Made by a program: the position numbers and the translations under genes. DNA of 10,185 nucleotides from Spirochaetaceae bacterium (GTDB lineage Bacteria > Spirochaetota > Spirochaetia > Treponematales > Breznakiellaceae), in the NCBI GenBank assembly GCA_031279895.1, contig JAITHR010000169.1:1-10185 (forward strand), in the 5' to 3' direction. Numbering within the stretch: position 1 is the first letter of the stretch; each line of letters starts with the position of its first letter. Below are positions 1 to 6,708 of this stretch, in pieces. The notes beneath the pieces are model-generated. The model made no database searches and had not been told where the DNA came from. It worked only from the letters and a program-made list of their open reading frames with translations.

Positions 1-816
1 ATTTTTACCGCCGTGGTAGTAATTGCCCTGGTGGTGGCTATAATACTCGTGCCTCCTATCGCGGTAGTTGCTCCGGCTGTGAGTTTGGTGCTTGCTCCGA
101 TAGCCCAGGTCGCGGCGGAAGTTGCCTTCGGCGGACTGGTCGTATCCCTTGGGGGGCTGCTGGTAGCCGATGCCGCCCATAACCCGCCGCCGGCGCAGCC
201 GGGGCAGCCGGAAAGCCCGCCGGTTCCCGCGAAACCCGCGGTGGAGGTGCGGGACGCGGCGGGCAACCTCGTCGGGCATAACCATGTGTTCCATATCGGA
301 GAGATTATAGGGAACTCGGTGGTATTCAAACTGACGGCTTCTGACTTTCCTGAAGGCACAAGTATAAACGGTTTCTGGTATGAGCCGGCTTCTAGTGTAA
401 ATATTTATACTTATAAAAATTCTTTTGAAGAAAGCACTATAGATCAGACAAATCAAATCAAAATAACACGCATCGGACAAATACCAGGTCCCGCATATAA
501 TGAAAATGATAATAATAGAGAAATAGGGGTTGGGCAGTTGTATTATGGGATATACTTTAAGGATAGAAACGGGAATGTGATAGACGACCTTGTAATCAAC
601 GGCGATGAGAGCGGGTATATGTTCAGGGGTCCCGCTGAAAGTGCGGCGCGTCTTCATAAGGATACTGTGGTTATTCATATATGCCTTGCGACCAATAACC
701 ATACGCATCCCGACGGCACGATCTATCCGCTGCAAGTGGCGTCGAATACTCCCGTCCGCCTCCCTTCGTCCCCGCTCCCGCCGCCGTGTATGTATCCCGC
801 GCCGGTTCCCCACTAA
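1..816 (+). CDS. Unrecognised hydrophobic/Pro-rich protein, 5' end cut by window
   Basis: I do not recognise this protein. The frame is open from base 1 (Ile-Phe-Thr-Ala before a GTG at 13), so the true start probably lies upstream; about 271 residues are visible. In order, the visible part shows roughly 55 very hydrophobic Val/Ala/Leu/Ile-rich residues, enough for one or two membrane segments. A Pro-rich linker of about 20 residues follows (NPPPAQPGQPESPPVPAKP). Next is a polar, beta-rich stretch of about 140 residues rich in Asn, Tyr, Ile and Thr, which could be an Ig-like or other beta-sandwich domain. The tail is His- and Pro-rich. This order suggests a membrane-anchored protein with an exported domain. 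Base composition shifts from about 80% GC in the linker (181-240) to about 34% GC in the body (361-600), then back to GC-rich, so part of the gene may have a foreign origin. The odd last 30 residues could follow a frameshift. The ORF call is fairly secure; the function is unknown. Confidence 0.6.
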   Translation: MFTAVVVIALVVAIILVPPIAVVAPAVSLVLAPIAQVAAEVAFGGLVVSLGGLLVADAAHNPPPAQPGQPESPPVPAKPAVEVRDAAGNLVGHNHVFHIGEIIGNSVVFKLTASDFPEGTSINGFWYEPASSVNIYTYKNSFEESTIDQTNQIKITRIGQIPGPAYNENDNNREIGVGQLYYGIYFKDRNGNVIDDLVINGDESGYMFRGPAESAARLHKDTVVIHICLATNNHTHPDGTIYPLQVASNTPVRLPSSPLPPPCMYPAPVPH

Positions 817-1085
817 CCGCCGCAGTCTCCGGTGGTTTTAAGAAATTCGGGGGAACCGGTTCCCCCGAACCCCCTACCATAAGCGTCATGCCACGCGCTC
901 CGAACAACGACTGTCAGCTTACCGTGCCGCGCCCCTTACCGCGCACAACAACGCGGCGCTTACAAACCGCCCGCCGTTGCGCGAAGCGTAGCCGCGCCTC
1001 AACAGCACTGACGCGCTCACCGGACACGGTTTTGCACTACTTGGAAGCAACAGGCGGCCATGCTGAAACAGCTGGCGGGTAAAGA
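817..1085 (+). other. Gap with no intact gene; protein-like fragments in several frames
   Basis: This 269-nt gap has no ORF with a ribosome binding site and recognisable protein. Apart from the palindrome at 846-869, it holds two fragments that read more like protein than noise. Frame 2, from about 887 to a TAG at 989, gives peptides such as LSAYRAAPLTAHNNAALTN. Frame 1, from 1012 to the TGA at 1087-1089, ends in [14 protein letters not shown] longer open stretch in frame 3 (786-1082) is Arg/Thr-rich and looks non-native. The pieces could be an eroded gene split by frameshifts, or part of a dispersed repeat. The frame-1 piece ends in an ATGA overlap with ispE, as an intact upstream neighbour would. 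This is an inference from reading the frames only. Confidence 0.3.
846..869. repeat. Perfect 24-bp palindrome
   Basis: The half-site TTCGGGGGAACC is followed directly by its exact reverse complement GGTTCCCCCGAA, with no spacer and no mismatch. It starts 30 nt after the stop codon of the upstream gene. As RNA it could form a 10-bp stem with a CCGG tetraloop. A transcription terminator role is possible, but no T-run follows on either strand, so a protein-binding site or a copy of a dispersed repeat is equally possible. The cytosine-rich motif CCCCCGAACCCCC runs on directly from it. Confidence 0.85.
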
Positions 1086-2051
1086 ATGAAAATTGCCGCG
1101 CCTTGTAAAATTAACCTGCACCTTGAGGTGCGCGACCTTCGATCTGACGGGTATCATGCGCTTGAAAGCCTCTTCGTAACCCTTGGATTTGGGGACGACC
1201 TTCTCTTTACGCCCGCCGACCGAGCGGGAGACTGCGCCGTTTCTATGGACTGGTCCTTTTTGCAGGAATCCGGGCGGTATCCCCGTGCGGCGCCGGCCCT
1301 TCCCCTTGAGAAAAATAGCGTCTATCAGGCGGTATCCCTCTTTAAGCGCCGCGTAGGTTTCTCCCCTTCTCCCCGCTTCTCTTCTTTCTCTACGGGCGTG
1401 GCGGTGGCCGTGAAAAAGCGGATACCCGCGGGTTCCGGTCTCGGCGGCGGGTCTTCGGACGCGGCATCCGCTCTTACGGCCATGAACCTGCTCTCAGGCC
1501 AAAGGGCCGGGCAGAAAGAGATGGAAGAGATGGCCCTCGAATTGGGGAGCGACGTGCCGTTCTTTCTCTTAGGCGGCGGTGCGGCGTGGGTTTCCGGGAG
1601 AGGGGAGCGGATTTCGCCGGTAGCGTTCCCCCGGGACATCAGCGTCCTGCTCGTATGCCCGAATTTCCCAAGCGACACCGGCGCGGCGTTCCGCCTGGTG
1701 GACAAGGACCGGACCGCCCGTCCGGTGCCGCCGCGCCGCGATACGGAATCGCTTATCCGCGGGATCGCCTGTCATCCTAGGACGTGGAACTATGAGAATG
1801 ATTTTCTGGGGGCCTTTCTGCACGCGCCGGATTATCCGCACGCCGCGTCCTACCGCGCCGCGCTCAGTGCGCTCGCCGGCGCGGGCGCGGATTTTGCGGG
1901 CCTTTCCGGTTCCGGTTCAAGCTGTTTCGGCGTTTTCACCGATACAAAAGCCGCTTTTGAAGCGGAGGAAGCACTGACCCGCCAAAAGTGGGCCGCATGG
2001 CTGACCTTTCCCCTTGCGCGTTTCTCTCATAGGGTATTAGAATATGATTAG
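1086..2051 (+). CDS. ispE: 4-(cytidine 5'-diphospho)-2-C-methyl-D-erythritol kinase
   Basis: This cytoplasmic GHMP-family kinase phosphorylates the 2-hydroxyl of CDP-methylerythritol with ATP, a step of the non-mevalonate (MEP) route to isoprenoids. The 321-residue protein shows the family landmarks in order. The N-terminal PCKINLHL has the conserved Lys8 and Asn10, and DGYHALES follows at 21-28. The glycine-rich ATP loop [16 protein letters not shown] lies at 114-129, GSDVPFF with the likely catalytic Asp156 at 154-160, and the third GHMP motif GLSGSGSS at 272-279. It is slightly longer than the usual 280-300 residues because of an insert around 45-76 and a segment around 205-235. The ATG at 1086 overlaps an upstream TGA as ATGA. 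Only a weak GGCGGG-like ribosome site precedes it, so initiation may once have been coupled to an upstream frame. spoVG follows 28 nt later. All key residues are present, and I see no sign of damage. Confidence 0.96.
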   Translation: MKIAAPCKINLHLEVRDLRSDGYHALESLFVTLGFGDDLLFTPADRAGDCAVSMDWSFLQESGRYPRAAPALPLEKNSVYQAVSLFKRRVGFSPSPRFSSFSTGVAVAVKKRIPAGSGLGGGSSDAASALTAMNLLSGQRAGQKEMEEMALELGSDVPFFLLGGGAAWVSGRGERISPVAFPRDISVLLVCPNFPSDTGAAFRLVDKDRTARPVPPRRDTESLIRGIACHPRTWNYENDFLGAFLHAPDYPHAASYRAALSALAGAGADFAGLSGSGSSCFGVFTDTKAAFEAEEALTRQKWAAWLTFPLARFSHRVLEYD

Positions 2052-2066
2052 TTATTGTGGACCAGC

Positions 2067-2075
2067 AAAGGAGGG
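2067..2075 (+). promoter_or_regulatory. Strong Shine-Dalgarno that fixes the spoVG start
   Basis: AAAGGAGGG is nearly the full anti-SD complement. Its GGAGG core ends 5 nt before the ATG at 2080. That decides against the in-frame ATG at 2044, which lies inside the end of ispE and has no such site. Confidence 0.85.
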
Positions 2076-2079
2076 CGCC

Positions 2080-2361
2080 ATGGAGATAACCGATATTAGA
2101 ATCCGCAAGGTTGCCGGCGAGGGGAAGCTGAGGGCTTATGTAACCGTAACGTTTGACGACTGTTTTGTCGTGCATAATATCAAAATTATTGACGGAAAAA
2201 GCGGTATGTTTATTGCGATGCCGAGTCGGAAAACCAGAGCCGGGGAATATAAGGATGTGGCCCATCCGATCAGCCCCGATTTCCGCGCCGATTTACAGGT
2301 CAGGATACTGGAGAAGTACGATTTCGGCAGCGGCCCGGATGATCTTACAATGGAAATATAG
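2080..2361 (+). CDS. spoVG: SpoVG-family nucleic-acid-binding regulator
   Basis: This is a small SpoVG-family protein of 93 residues, a usual length for the family. In Borrelia the homologue binds DNA and RNA site-specifically and acts as a regulator; in Bacillus and Staphylococcus SpoVG affects septation and virulence genes. The sequence opens with the typical [11 protein letters not shown], continues with [20 protein letters not shown], and carries the core motif around [11 protein letters not shown] (about residues 46-56), then the [11 protein letters not shown] segment where helix alpha-2 begins. The start is chosen because of the strong Shine-Dalgarno 5 nt upstream. It lies 28 nt after ispE, so the two are probably co-transcribed. 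A poor promoter match (TTGCGC, 18 nt, TAGAAT at 2014-2043) inside the end of ispE might add a second start, but I do not rely on it. A spirochaete does not sporulate, so the gene name reflects family history only. Confidence 0.96.
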   Translation: MEITDIRIRKVAGEGKLRAYVTVTFDDCFVVHNIKIIDGKSGMFIAMPSRKTRAGEYKDVAHPISPDFRADLQVRILEKYDFGSGPDDLTMEI

Positions 2362-2388
2362 GGAACCGTCAGCGGGAAAGACGTGCGC

Positions 2389-2405
2389 GGCGCGAACCCC
2401 GCGCC
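2389..2405 (+). other. GC-rich hairpin after spoVG
   Basis: GGCGCG and CGCGCC pair perfectly around the 5-nt loop AACCC, 28 nt past the spoVG stop. No T-run follows, so it is not a canonical intrinsic terminator. It could protect the 3' end of the ispE-spoVG message or mark its end with Rho. The same 6-bp stem recurs before rplY at 2680-2695. Confidence 0.4.
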
Positions 2406-2436
2406 TGCGGTCAGGCAGATCCGGCAGGCGTACCGC

Positions 2437-2466
2437 TTGACTGACCGACCCGCTTGGTAGTATAGT
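2437..2466 (+). promoter_or_regulatory. Sigma-70-type promoter for tRNA-Gln (and probably rplY)
   Basis: The -35 box TTGACT (2437-2442) and the -10 box TATAGT (2461-2466) each match 5 of 6 consensus bases and are 18 nt apart. Transcription would begin near 2473 in an A-rich stretch, giving a leader of about 87 nt before the tRNA. It is the best promoter match I found in the window and sits in the only sizeable spacer of the housekeeping block, directly before a stable RNA gene. Confidence 0.7.
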
Positions 2467-2559
2467 AAAAAAGTGAAACAAGGTGAAGAAATGAAGAAGT
2501 ATACGGGTCGAAACGGACTTTCCGCGTGGAATCGGGGACGTTGCGTCTATACAAAACAC

Positions 2560-2631
2560 TGGGACGTCGGCAAGCGGTAAGCCACCGGCCTTTGGAGCCG
2601 GTATTCACAGGTTCGAATCCTGTCGTCCCAA
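2560..2631 (+). tRNA. tRNA-Gln, anticodon UUG
   Basis: A complete 72-nt cloverleaf can be drawn. The acceptor stem is TGGGACG with CGTCCCA (7 perfect pairs), and the D stem is GGC with GCC. The anticodon stem is CCGGC with GCCGG around the loop CTTTGGA, with the anticodon TTG at 2592-2594. The T arm is ACAGG-TTCGAAT-CCTGT. The U1-A72 pair is typical of tRNA-Gln, and the length equals that of the E. coli gene without CCA. The discriminator base (2631) is A, where E. coli tRNA-Gln has G. The 3' CCA is not encoded (GAG follows) and must be added by nucleotidyltransferase. It reads CAA and, by wobble, CAG codons. It lies between spoVG and rplY and downstream of the promoter at 2437-2466. Confidence 0.97.
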
Positions 2632-2635
2632 GAGA

Positions 2636-2654
2636 GCGGGTTTTTCACGCCCGC
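2636..2654 (+). other. Hairpin just after the tRNA
   Basis: GCGGG and CCCGC pair around the 9-nt loop TTTTTCACG, 4 nt after the tRNA end. The T-run lies in the loop, not after the stem, so this does not look like a terminator. It may help 3' processing of the tRNA from a longer transcript that continues to rplY. Confidence 0.35.
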
Positions 2655-2679
2655 GCCATACATAACCGTGCGGACAGAA

Positions 2680-2695
2680 GGCGCGCTTACGCGCC
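2680..2695 (+). other. GC-rich hairpin in the rplY leader
   Basis: GGCGCG-CTTA-CGCGCC forms a 6-bp perfect stem with a tetraloop, 16 nt before the rplY Shine-Dalgarno. It is bracketed by two copies of TGCGGAC (2669-2675 and 2704-2710). It could be a leader structure acting on ribosomal protein synthesis or an RNA-processing site. No T-run follows it. Confidence 0.4.
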
Positions 2696-2711
2696 GGCCA
2701 CATTGCGGACT

Positions 2712-2718
2712 AAAGGAG
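2712..2718 (+). promoter_or_regulatory. Ribosome binding site of rplY
   Basis: AAAGGAG ends only 2 nt before the ATG at 2721 but 5 nt before the in-frame GTG at 2724. The spoVG site in this window also uses a 5-nt gap, so the GTG may be the real initiation codon, shortening the protein by one residue. Either way, the long N-terminal extension that reads back through the tRNA is ruled out. Confidence 0.7.
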
Positions 2719-2720
2719 TT

Positions 2721-3329
2721 ATGGTGAGTCAGATTGTTTTAAAAGCCTGCGGCAGAACCGAAACAGGTAGCAGGGCATCCCGACGGCTACGGCGGAACGG
2801 ACGCATACCGGGGGTATTATACGGGCGTAAAGGCGAGGCGAAATCGCTTGAGATGGATGCACTCGAATTTATGAACAGCATAAAGCATATTTCCGAGACT
2901 ACCATCGTTAAAGTGGAACTCGACGGGGAAACCCACGACGCCTTTGTAAAAGATATGCAGCGGAATATCATCAATGGAAAGGTGCTACACGTTGATTTTT
3001 ATGAGGTGGAGAGCGGGGTCATCCTGCGCGCCAAGGTTTCGATACATATACAGGGGAATCCTGTCGGTGTTCGGGAAGGCGGCTCCCTGGAAGTGCCTAT
3101 GCATGATGTAGAGGTGGAGTGTCTGCCCCAGGACCTTCCAGAGCGCATCATAGTTGATGTGTCGGGACTTGGGGTAAACCAGTCGATTCATGTCAGGGAC
3201 CTCGGCCTTGGCAGCGGGGTGCGCACCATCACAGGAAGCGATCAAGTGGTGGCGGTGGTCAAGTTCGCCAAAGCCGAAGCGCCGCCTCCAGAGGAGGACG
3301 CGCCCCCGCAAGCCGAAGCCAAAAGCTAA
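2721..3329 (+). CDS. rplY: Large ribosomal subunit protein bL25, CTC form
   Basis: This protein binds 5S rRNA in the large ribosomal subunit. At 202 residues it is the long CTC/TL5 form. An N-terminal L25 domain (about 1-95) contains the signature RIPGVLYG at 28-35 and ends near HVDFYEV at 90-96. A C-terminal CTC beta domain (about 97-183) follows, including GVREGGSLEVPMHDVEV and LPERIIVDVSGL. The tail is Ala/Pro/Glu-rich and acidic (about 186-202), as is common in this form. The open frame reaches back through the tRNA to 2526, but the Shine-Dalgarno at 2712-2718 and family alignment place the start at ATG 2721 or GTG 2724. It probably shares the promoter upstream of tRNA-Gln. The gap to tilS is 42 nt. 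In Bacillus and Borrelia, ctc/rplY is followed by pth, which is missing here. Confidence 0.95.
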   Translation: MVSQIVLKACGRTETGSRASRRLRRNGRIPGVLYGRKGEAKSLEMDALEFMNSIKHISETTIVKVELDGETHDAFVKDMQRNIINGKVLHVDFYEVESGVILRAKVSIHIQGNPVGVREGGSLEVPMHDVEVECLPQDLPERIIVDVSGLGVNQSIHVRDLGLGSGVRTITGSDQVVAVVKFAKAEAPPPEEDAPPQAEAKS

Positions 3330-3371
3330 ACCCCCTAACGTTGGATTGCGAGAAACCCCTTCTTCTGCCCT

Positions 3372-4805
3372 ATGCGAGTATCCGATCCTGAGACAGGAAA
3401 ACCTCCCCCTTTTTTTGAGACATTCGAGACTGTCGCATCCTCAAATCTGGGAACATGGGCGCCGGGAACCGTTTTTCTCGCGGCTGTTTCAGGGGGATCG
3501 GATTCTACCGCTATGCTGGCCGCCCTCGACCGGCAGCGGTATAAAATACACTGCCTCCATGTAGATCACGGCCTGCGTCCCGAAAGCCGCGAAGACGCGC
3601 TGGCGGTCAAAGTTTTGTGCAAATCATTCGGCGTACCGTGCCGCGTTGCTACTCTGCCCCCGGGACTCATTACGGAAGCCGCCAAACGCGGGGGCCTTGG
3701 GATAGAGGGCGCCGCCCGAATATTTCGTCATAAAATATGGAATCAGGAAGCGCGGCGCCTTGGGGCCGTCCGGATTCTGGTGGGGCATACGCGGGACGAC
3801 CTTTTAGAAACCGCGCTGATGCGGTTCTTGAGAGGATCCGGCCCAGCGGGACTGGGGGCCATGCCCCGAGAAAAAGGGCTTGTCACGCGCCCCCTTATAA
3901 CCCTGAGCCGTCAGGACGCGCTTCTGTATTTGCGGGATAAGGGCATCCCGTTTAGAACCGACGCCACTAATGAAGATATTCAGTATCTCCGTAACCGAAT
4001 CCGGCATACACTTGTTCCTTGTTTAGATGCGTATTTCCCGTATTGGAGAAAGACGGTCCTCTCATTGGCGGAAACCCAACGGCTGGCCGCGGATTTTCTC
4101 GATCAGGAAGCCCAAAAGCAGGCGGTATGGGAACCCGATCCAAAAGGAAACGCCCTGTATACGCGGGAAGCGCGGTTTTTTGCCCTGCACCCGCTTATTC
4201 GAGAGGAAGCGGTTTTTCAAGCGGCGGACAGGCTGGCGGCGCAGGGGAAAAAGAGCGGCGCGTTTTTTACGCCGGATATTCTTAACCATAAGGAAGCGGC
4301 GCCGCCCCGACGGAAGGCGGTGCGGTTTTTCACCGAAAATCCGTGCCGCGCCGCCCTTGACCTCGGAGCCGTGCGGCTTGAGAGGCGGCGCGGGAACGTG
4401 GTGGTTCGGGCCGGAAACCGTGGGGAGCAGGAAGCGTCTGGCCGGGGGTTCGCGCTGTTGATAAAAGAGGCGGGAGTCTATACCCTTAAAGGACTGCGGA
4501 TCGTGTGCGAAATACCGGTAACAGGGGAATGCCGTGCGGCGGCTTTGCCGTCGGGCCTAAAAGATACCCAAGCCGCGGGCTTTTTTGCCTGTCTTCCTGT
4601 GGTGTTTAGACGTGAATATGTAAAAGGACATGAGAGGATTATCGCGGAAGACCGAAAAGGCTGGGCCGCCAGCATCTTTTCAGACAAAGATAAAAAGAAG
4701 GATGCCATGATTTTACGGTGTAAAGAAGAATGTAAAGAGGAAAAAGGAGCGGAAAAGAACCGCGCCTTTCTTTTAGTAACGTTTTCGGGGGGTATTGATG
4801 CCTAA
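3372..4805 (+). CDS. tilS: tRNA(Ile)-lysidine synthase
   Basis: TilS uses ATP and lysine to convert C34 of the CAU-anticodon tRNA-Ile to lysidine, so that it reads AUA codons. It is an essential cytoplasmic tRNA modification enzyme. The 477-residue protein shows the N-type ATP pyrophosphatase P-loop SGGSDST at 40-46, HVDHGL at 63-68, GHTRDD at 138-143 with the adjacent LLETALMRFLRG, and the RNRIRHTLVP signature at about 207-216. A helical middle follows, then a C-terminal domain of low similarity, somewhat longer than the 430 residues of E. coli. The ATG at 3372 has no clear Shine-Dalgarno. It is nevertheless the only usable start, since the frame is closed at 3336-3338 and no other start codon precedes the P-loop. 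About 30 residues before the P-loop domain look like a non-conserved extension. The 3' end overlaps ftsH by 8 nt, implying translational coupling. Confidence 0.94.
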   Translation: MRVSDPETGKPPPFFETFETVASSNLGTWAPGTVFLAAVSGGSDSTAMLAALDRQRYKIHCLHVDHGLRPESREDALAVKVLCKSFGVPCRVATLPPGLITEAAKRGGLGIEGAARIFRHKIWNQEARRLGAVRILVGHTRDDLLETALMRFLRGSGPAGLGAMPREKGLVTRPLITLSRQDALLYLRDKGIPFRTDATNEDIQYLRNRIRHTLVPCLDAYFPYWRKTVLSLAETQRLAADFLDQEAQKQAVWEPDPKGNALYTREARFFALHPLIREEAVFQAADRLAAQGKKSGAFFTPDILNHKEAAPPRRKAVRFFTENPCRAALDLGAVRLERRRGNVVVRAGNRGEQEASGRGFALLIKEAGVYTLKGLRIVCEIPVTGECRAAALPSGLKDTQAAGFFACLPVVFRREYVKGHERIIAEDRKGWAASIFSDKDKKKDAMILRCKEECKEEKGAEKNRAFLLVTFSGGIDA

Positions 4806-6699
4806 CGATCAGAATGATAAGACGCCGCCGCGCCCAAATTCGCGGGTCGGACGGCCAAGTCCGTTTGCCTTGATTTTTTTTCTTCTTATGGTAGGTCTTT
4901 TTGCGGCGTACTTTTTCAAAGGAGACACTCGTTCCATTCAGGAAATTCCCTATTCCGCTTTTACCAATCATCTTGAACGCAATGATATTACCGCGGTTAA
5001 AATCCTTGACAATAGTATTATAGAAGGCACGCTCCGCGGCGGCGCCGGGGAGCCGGTGCATTTTAAGACCCTTATTCCCTATCAGGACCCGAACCTCCTT
5101 CCGGCGCTTCAAGAAAAAGGCATCAATGTTTCCGGCGCGATTTCCGGTCTTAGCCCGCTCAGGATTATCATTGAATTCCTTCCCTGGATCATAGGGTTCG
5201 GCTTTATATGGTTTATGTTCAGAAATATGCAAGGCACGGGAAACAAAGCTTTCCAGTTTGGCAAGAGCCGTGCGAAACGGTATCAGGACGAGGGGAAAAA
5301 AATCAGCTTCGCCGATGTTGCCGGCCAGAAAGACGCCAAATACGAGCTTGAAGAAGTGGTGTCTTTCCTTAAAAATCCGCAAAAGTTTACGAAAATGGGC
5401 GCCCGAATCCCCAAAGGCGTGCTATTGGTCGGTATGCCCGGAACCGGCAAAACCCTCATGGCCCGCGCCGTGGCCGGAGAAGCGGGAGTCGCGTACTTCC
5501 ATATGTCCGGCTCTGATTTTGTCGAGATGTTTGTGGGCGTCGGCGCAAGCCGCGTGCGGGATCTTTTTGATCAGGGCCGCCGCAACGCGCCGTGCATTAT
5601 CTTTATTGACGAACTGGACGCGGTGGGCAGAACCAGAGGCGCCGGGTACGGCGGCGGCCATGACGAGCGGGAGCAGACCTTAAATCAGCTTCTCGTTGAG
5701 ATGGACGGTTTTGATTCCAAAGACGGGGTGATTATCCTCGCGGCAACCAACCGTCCGGACGTGCTTGATCCGGCACTGCTCCGCCCCGGACGGTTTGACC
5801 GGCAAGTGGTGGTAGCCATGCCGGACATAAAAGAACGGGAAGCGATTCTCCAGATTCACGCCGCCAAAATACCCCTTTCTTCGGATATTGACCTTGCGCG
5901 AATCGCCCGGGCCACGCCGGGGATGAGCGGCGCGGATATTGCGAATCTTGTCAATGAAGCGGCGCTTTTCGCGGCGCGAAAGGATAAGGTTACGGTTGAT
6001 ATGCCGGATTTCGAAGAAGCCAGGGATAAAATTATCATGGGCGTAGCCAGAAAAACCCTGGTTATCTCTGACAGGGAGCGGCGCATGACCGCCATCCATG
6101 AGGCGGGACACGCGCTCCTCCACTACCACCTGAAAAACGCGGACCCGCTTCACAAAGTTACCATCGTCCCTCACGGACGGGCCCTGGGCATGGCCATGTC
6201 CCTGCCGGAAGAGGACAGTTACAGCCGGACCAAAGGCTGGATTGAGGATCAGATTGTTATCTGTTACGGGGGCTGGGCCGCGGAGAAACTGTGCTATAAC
6301 GAAACGACCACCGGAACGAAACAGGACATTCAGCAGGCCACCGAAATGGCCCGGCACATGGTTTGCGAATGGGGTATGGCGGACGAAATGGGGCCTATAG
6401 CCTACGGCCAGGAAGACGAGCCTATTTTTCTGGGCAAAGAAATAGCGCGGCACAAAGATTATTCCGAAGATACGGCCCTGCACATCGATCGGGCGGTTAA
6501 GAAAATACTCGAATATGCCAAAGAGCAGGCGGAACATATTCTTGGTACCCATAAAGAGGAACTTGAGAAGCTCGCCGACGCGCTTATATCGAGAGAAACC
6601 CTCGTCGATGACGAAGTGAGGGAAATCCTCGGCCTTCCTCCGCGGGAAAACTCCCATTCCCTGATTGCTCCGGCAAACGGGGCGGCCCTTAAATCATGA
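4798..6699 (+). CDS. ftsH: ATP-dependent zinc metalloprotease FtsH
   Basis: FtsH is a hexameric, inner-membrane AAA+ protease that unfolds and degrades damaged membrane proteins and short-lived regulators. The 633-residue protein has TM1 (about 22-40), a periplasmic segment and TM2 (about 121-141). The AAA domain carries Walker A GMPGTGKT (212-219), pore motif FVGVG, Walker B IIFIDE (Asp271, Glu272), and the second region of homology with arginine fingers Arg329 and Arg332. The zinc protease site is HEAGH at 434-438, with the third ligand Asp510 in [10 protein letters not shown]. Walker A has Met where most FtsH proteins have Pro, probably a lineage trait and not a defect. A TTG at 4795 could also serve as start, but ATG 4798 lies 5 nt after the GGGGGG ribosome site and is preferred. 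It overlaps tilS by 8 nt, and the next gene starts 9 nt after its stop, with a Shine-Dalgarno spanning that stop. Every catalytic residue is intact. Confidence 0.97.
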   Translation: MPNDQNDKTPPRPNSRVGRPSPFALIFFLLMVGLFAAYFFKGDTRSIQEIPYSAFTNHLERNDITAVKILDNSIIEGTLRGGAGEPVHFKTLIPYQDPNLLPALQEKGINVSGAISGLSPLRIIIEFLPWIIGFGFIWFMFRNMQGTGNKAFQFGKSRAKRYQDEGKKISFADVAGQKDAKYELEEVVSFLKNPQKFTKMGARIPKGVLLVGMPGTGKTLMARAVAGEAGVAYFHMSGSDFVEMFVGVGASRVRDLFDQGRRNAPCIIFIDELDAVGRTRGAGYGGGHDEREQTLNQLLVEMDGFDSKDGVIILAATNRPDVLDPALLRPGRFDRQVVVAMPDIKEREAILQIHAAKIPLSSDIDLARIARATPGMSGADIANLVNEAALFAARKDKVTVDMPDFEEARDKIIMGVARKTLVISDRERRMTAIHEAGHALLHYHLKNADPLHKVTIVPHGRALGMAMSLPEEDSYSRTKGWIEDQIVICYGGWAAEKLCYNETTTGTKQDIQQATEMARHMVCEWGMADEMGPIAYGQEDEPIFLGKEIARHKDYSEDTALHIDRAVKKILEYAKEQAEHILGTHKEELEKLADALISRETLVDDEVREILGLPPRENSHSLIAPANGAALKS

Positions 6700-6708
6700 G
6701 GTGATTGT

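Noticed and set aside
786..1082. 98-codon + strand ORF overlapping the end of the first gene
   Set aside because: No ribosome site; the product is Arg/Thr/Pro-rich, as expected from an off-frame reading of GC-rich DNA. It may contain a piece of the decayed sequence but is not a credible intact gene.
2014..2043. Possible spoVG promoter (TTGCGC, 18 nt, TAGAAT)
   Set aside because: The -35 box matches only 3 of 6 bases and the site lies inside ispE. The short ispE-spoVG gap makes readthrough sufficient.
2044..2079. Earlier in-frame ATG for spoVG
   Set aside because: It lies within the last codons of ispE, has no Shine-Dalgarno, and would add 12 non-family residues. The strong site at 2067-2075 points to ATG 2080.
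2389..2405. Intrinsic terminator for spoVG
   Set aside because: A good stem exists, but no T-run follows, so I list it only as a hairpin.
2526..2720. N-terminal extension of rplY reading back through the tRNA
   Set aside because: The open frame is accidental: it crosses tRNA-Gln, lacks a ribosome site at 2526, and L25 proteins start at the position matching 2721/2724, where AAAGGAG is present.
4639..5382. 247-codon ORF on the minus strand
   Set aside because: Antisense to the tilS end and ftsH start, both of which are clearly coding. The protein looks like a shadow reading.
5680..6657. 325-codon ORF on the minus strand
   Set aside because: It lies entirely antisense to the conserved ftsH frame and reflects its codon bias. 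The product has no recognisable motif and no ribosome site was seen.
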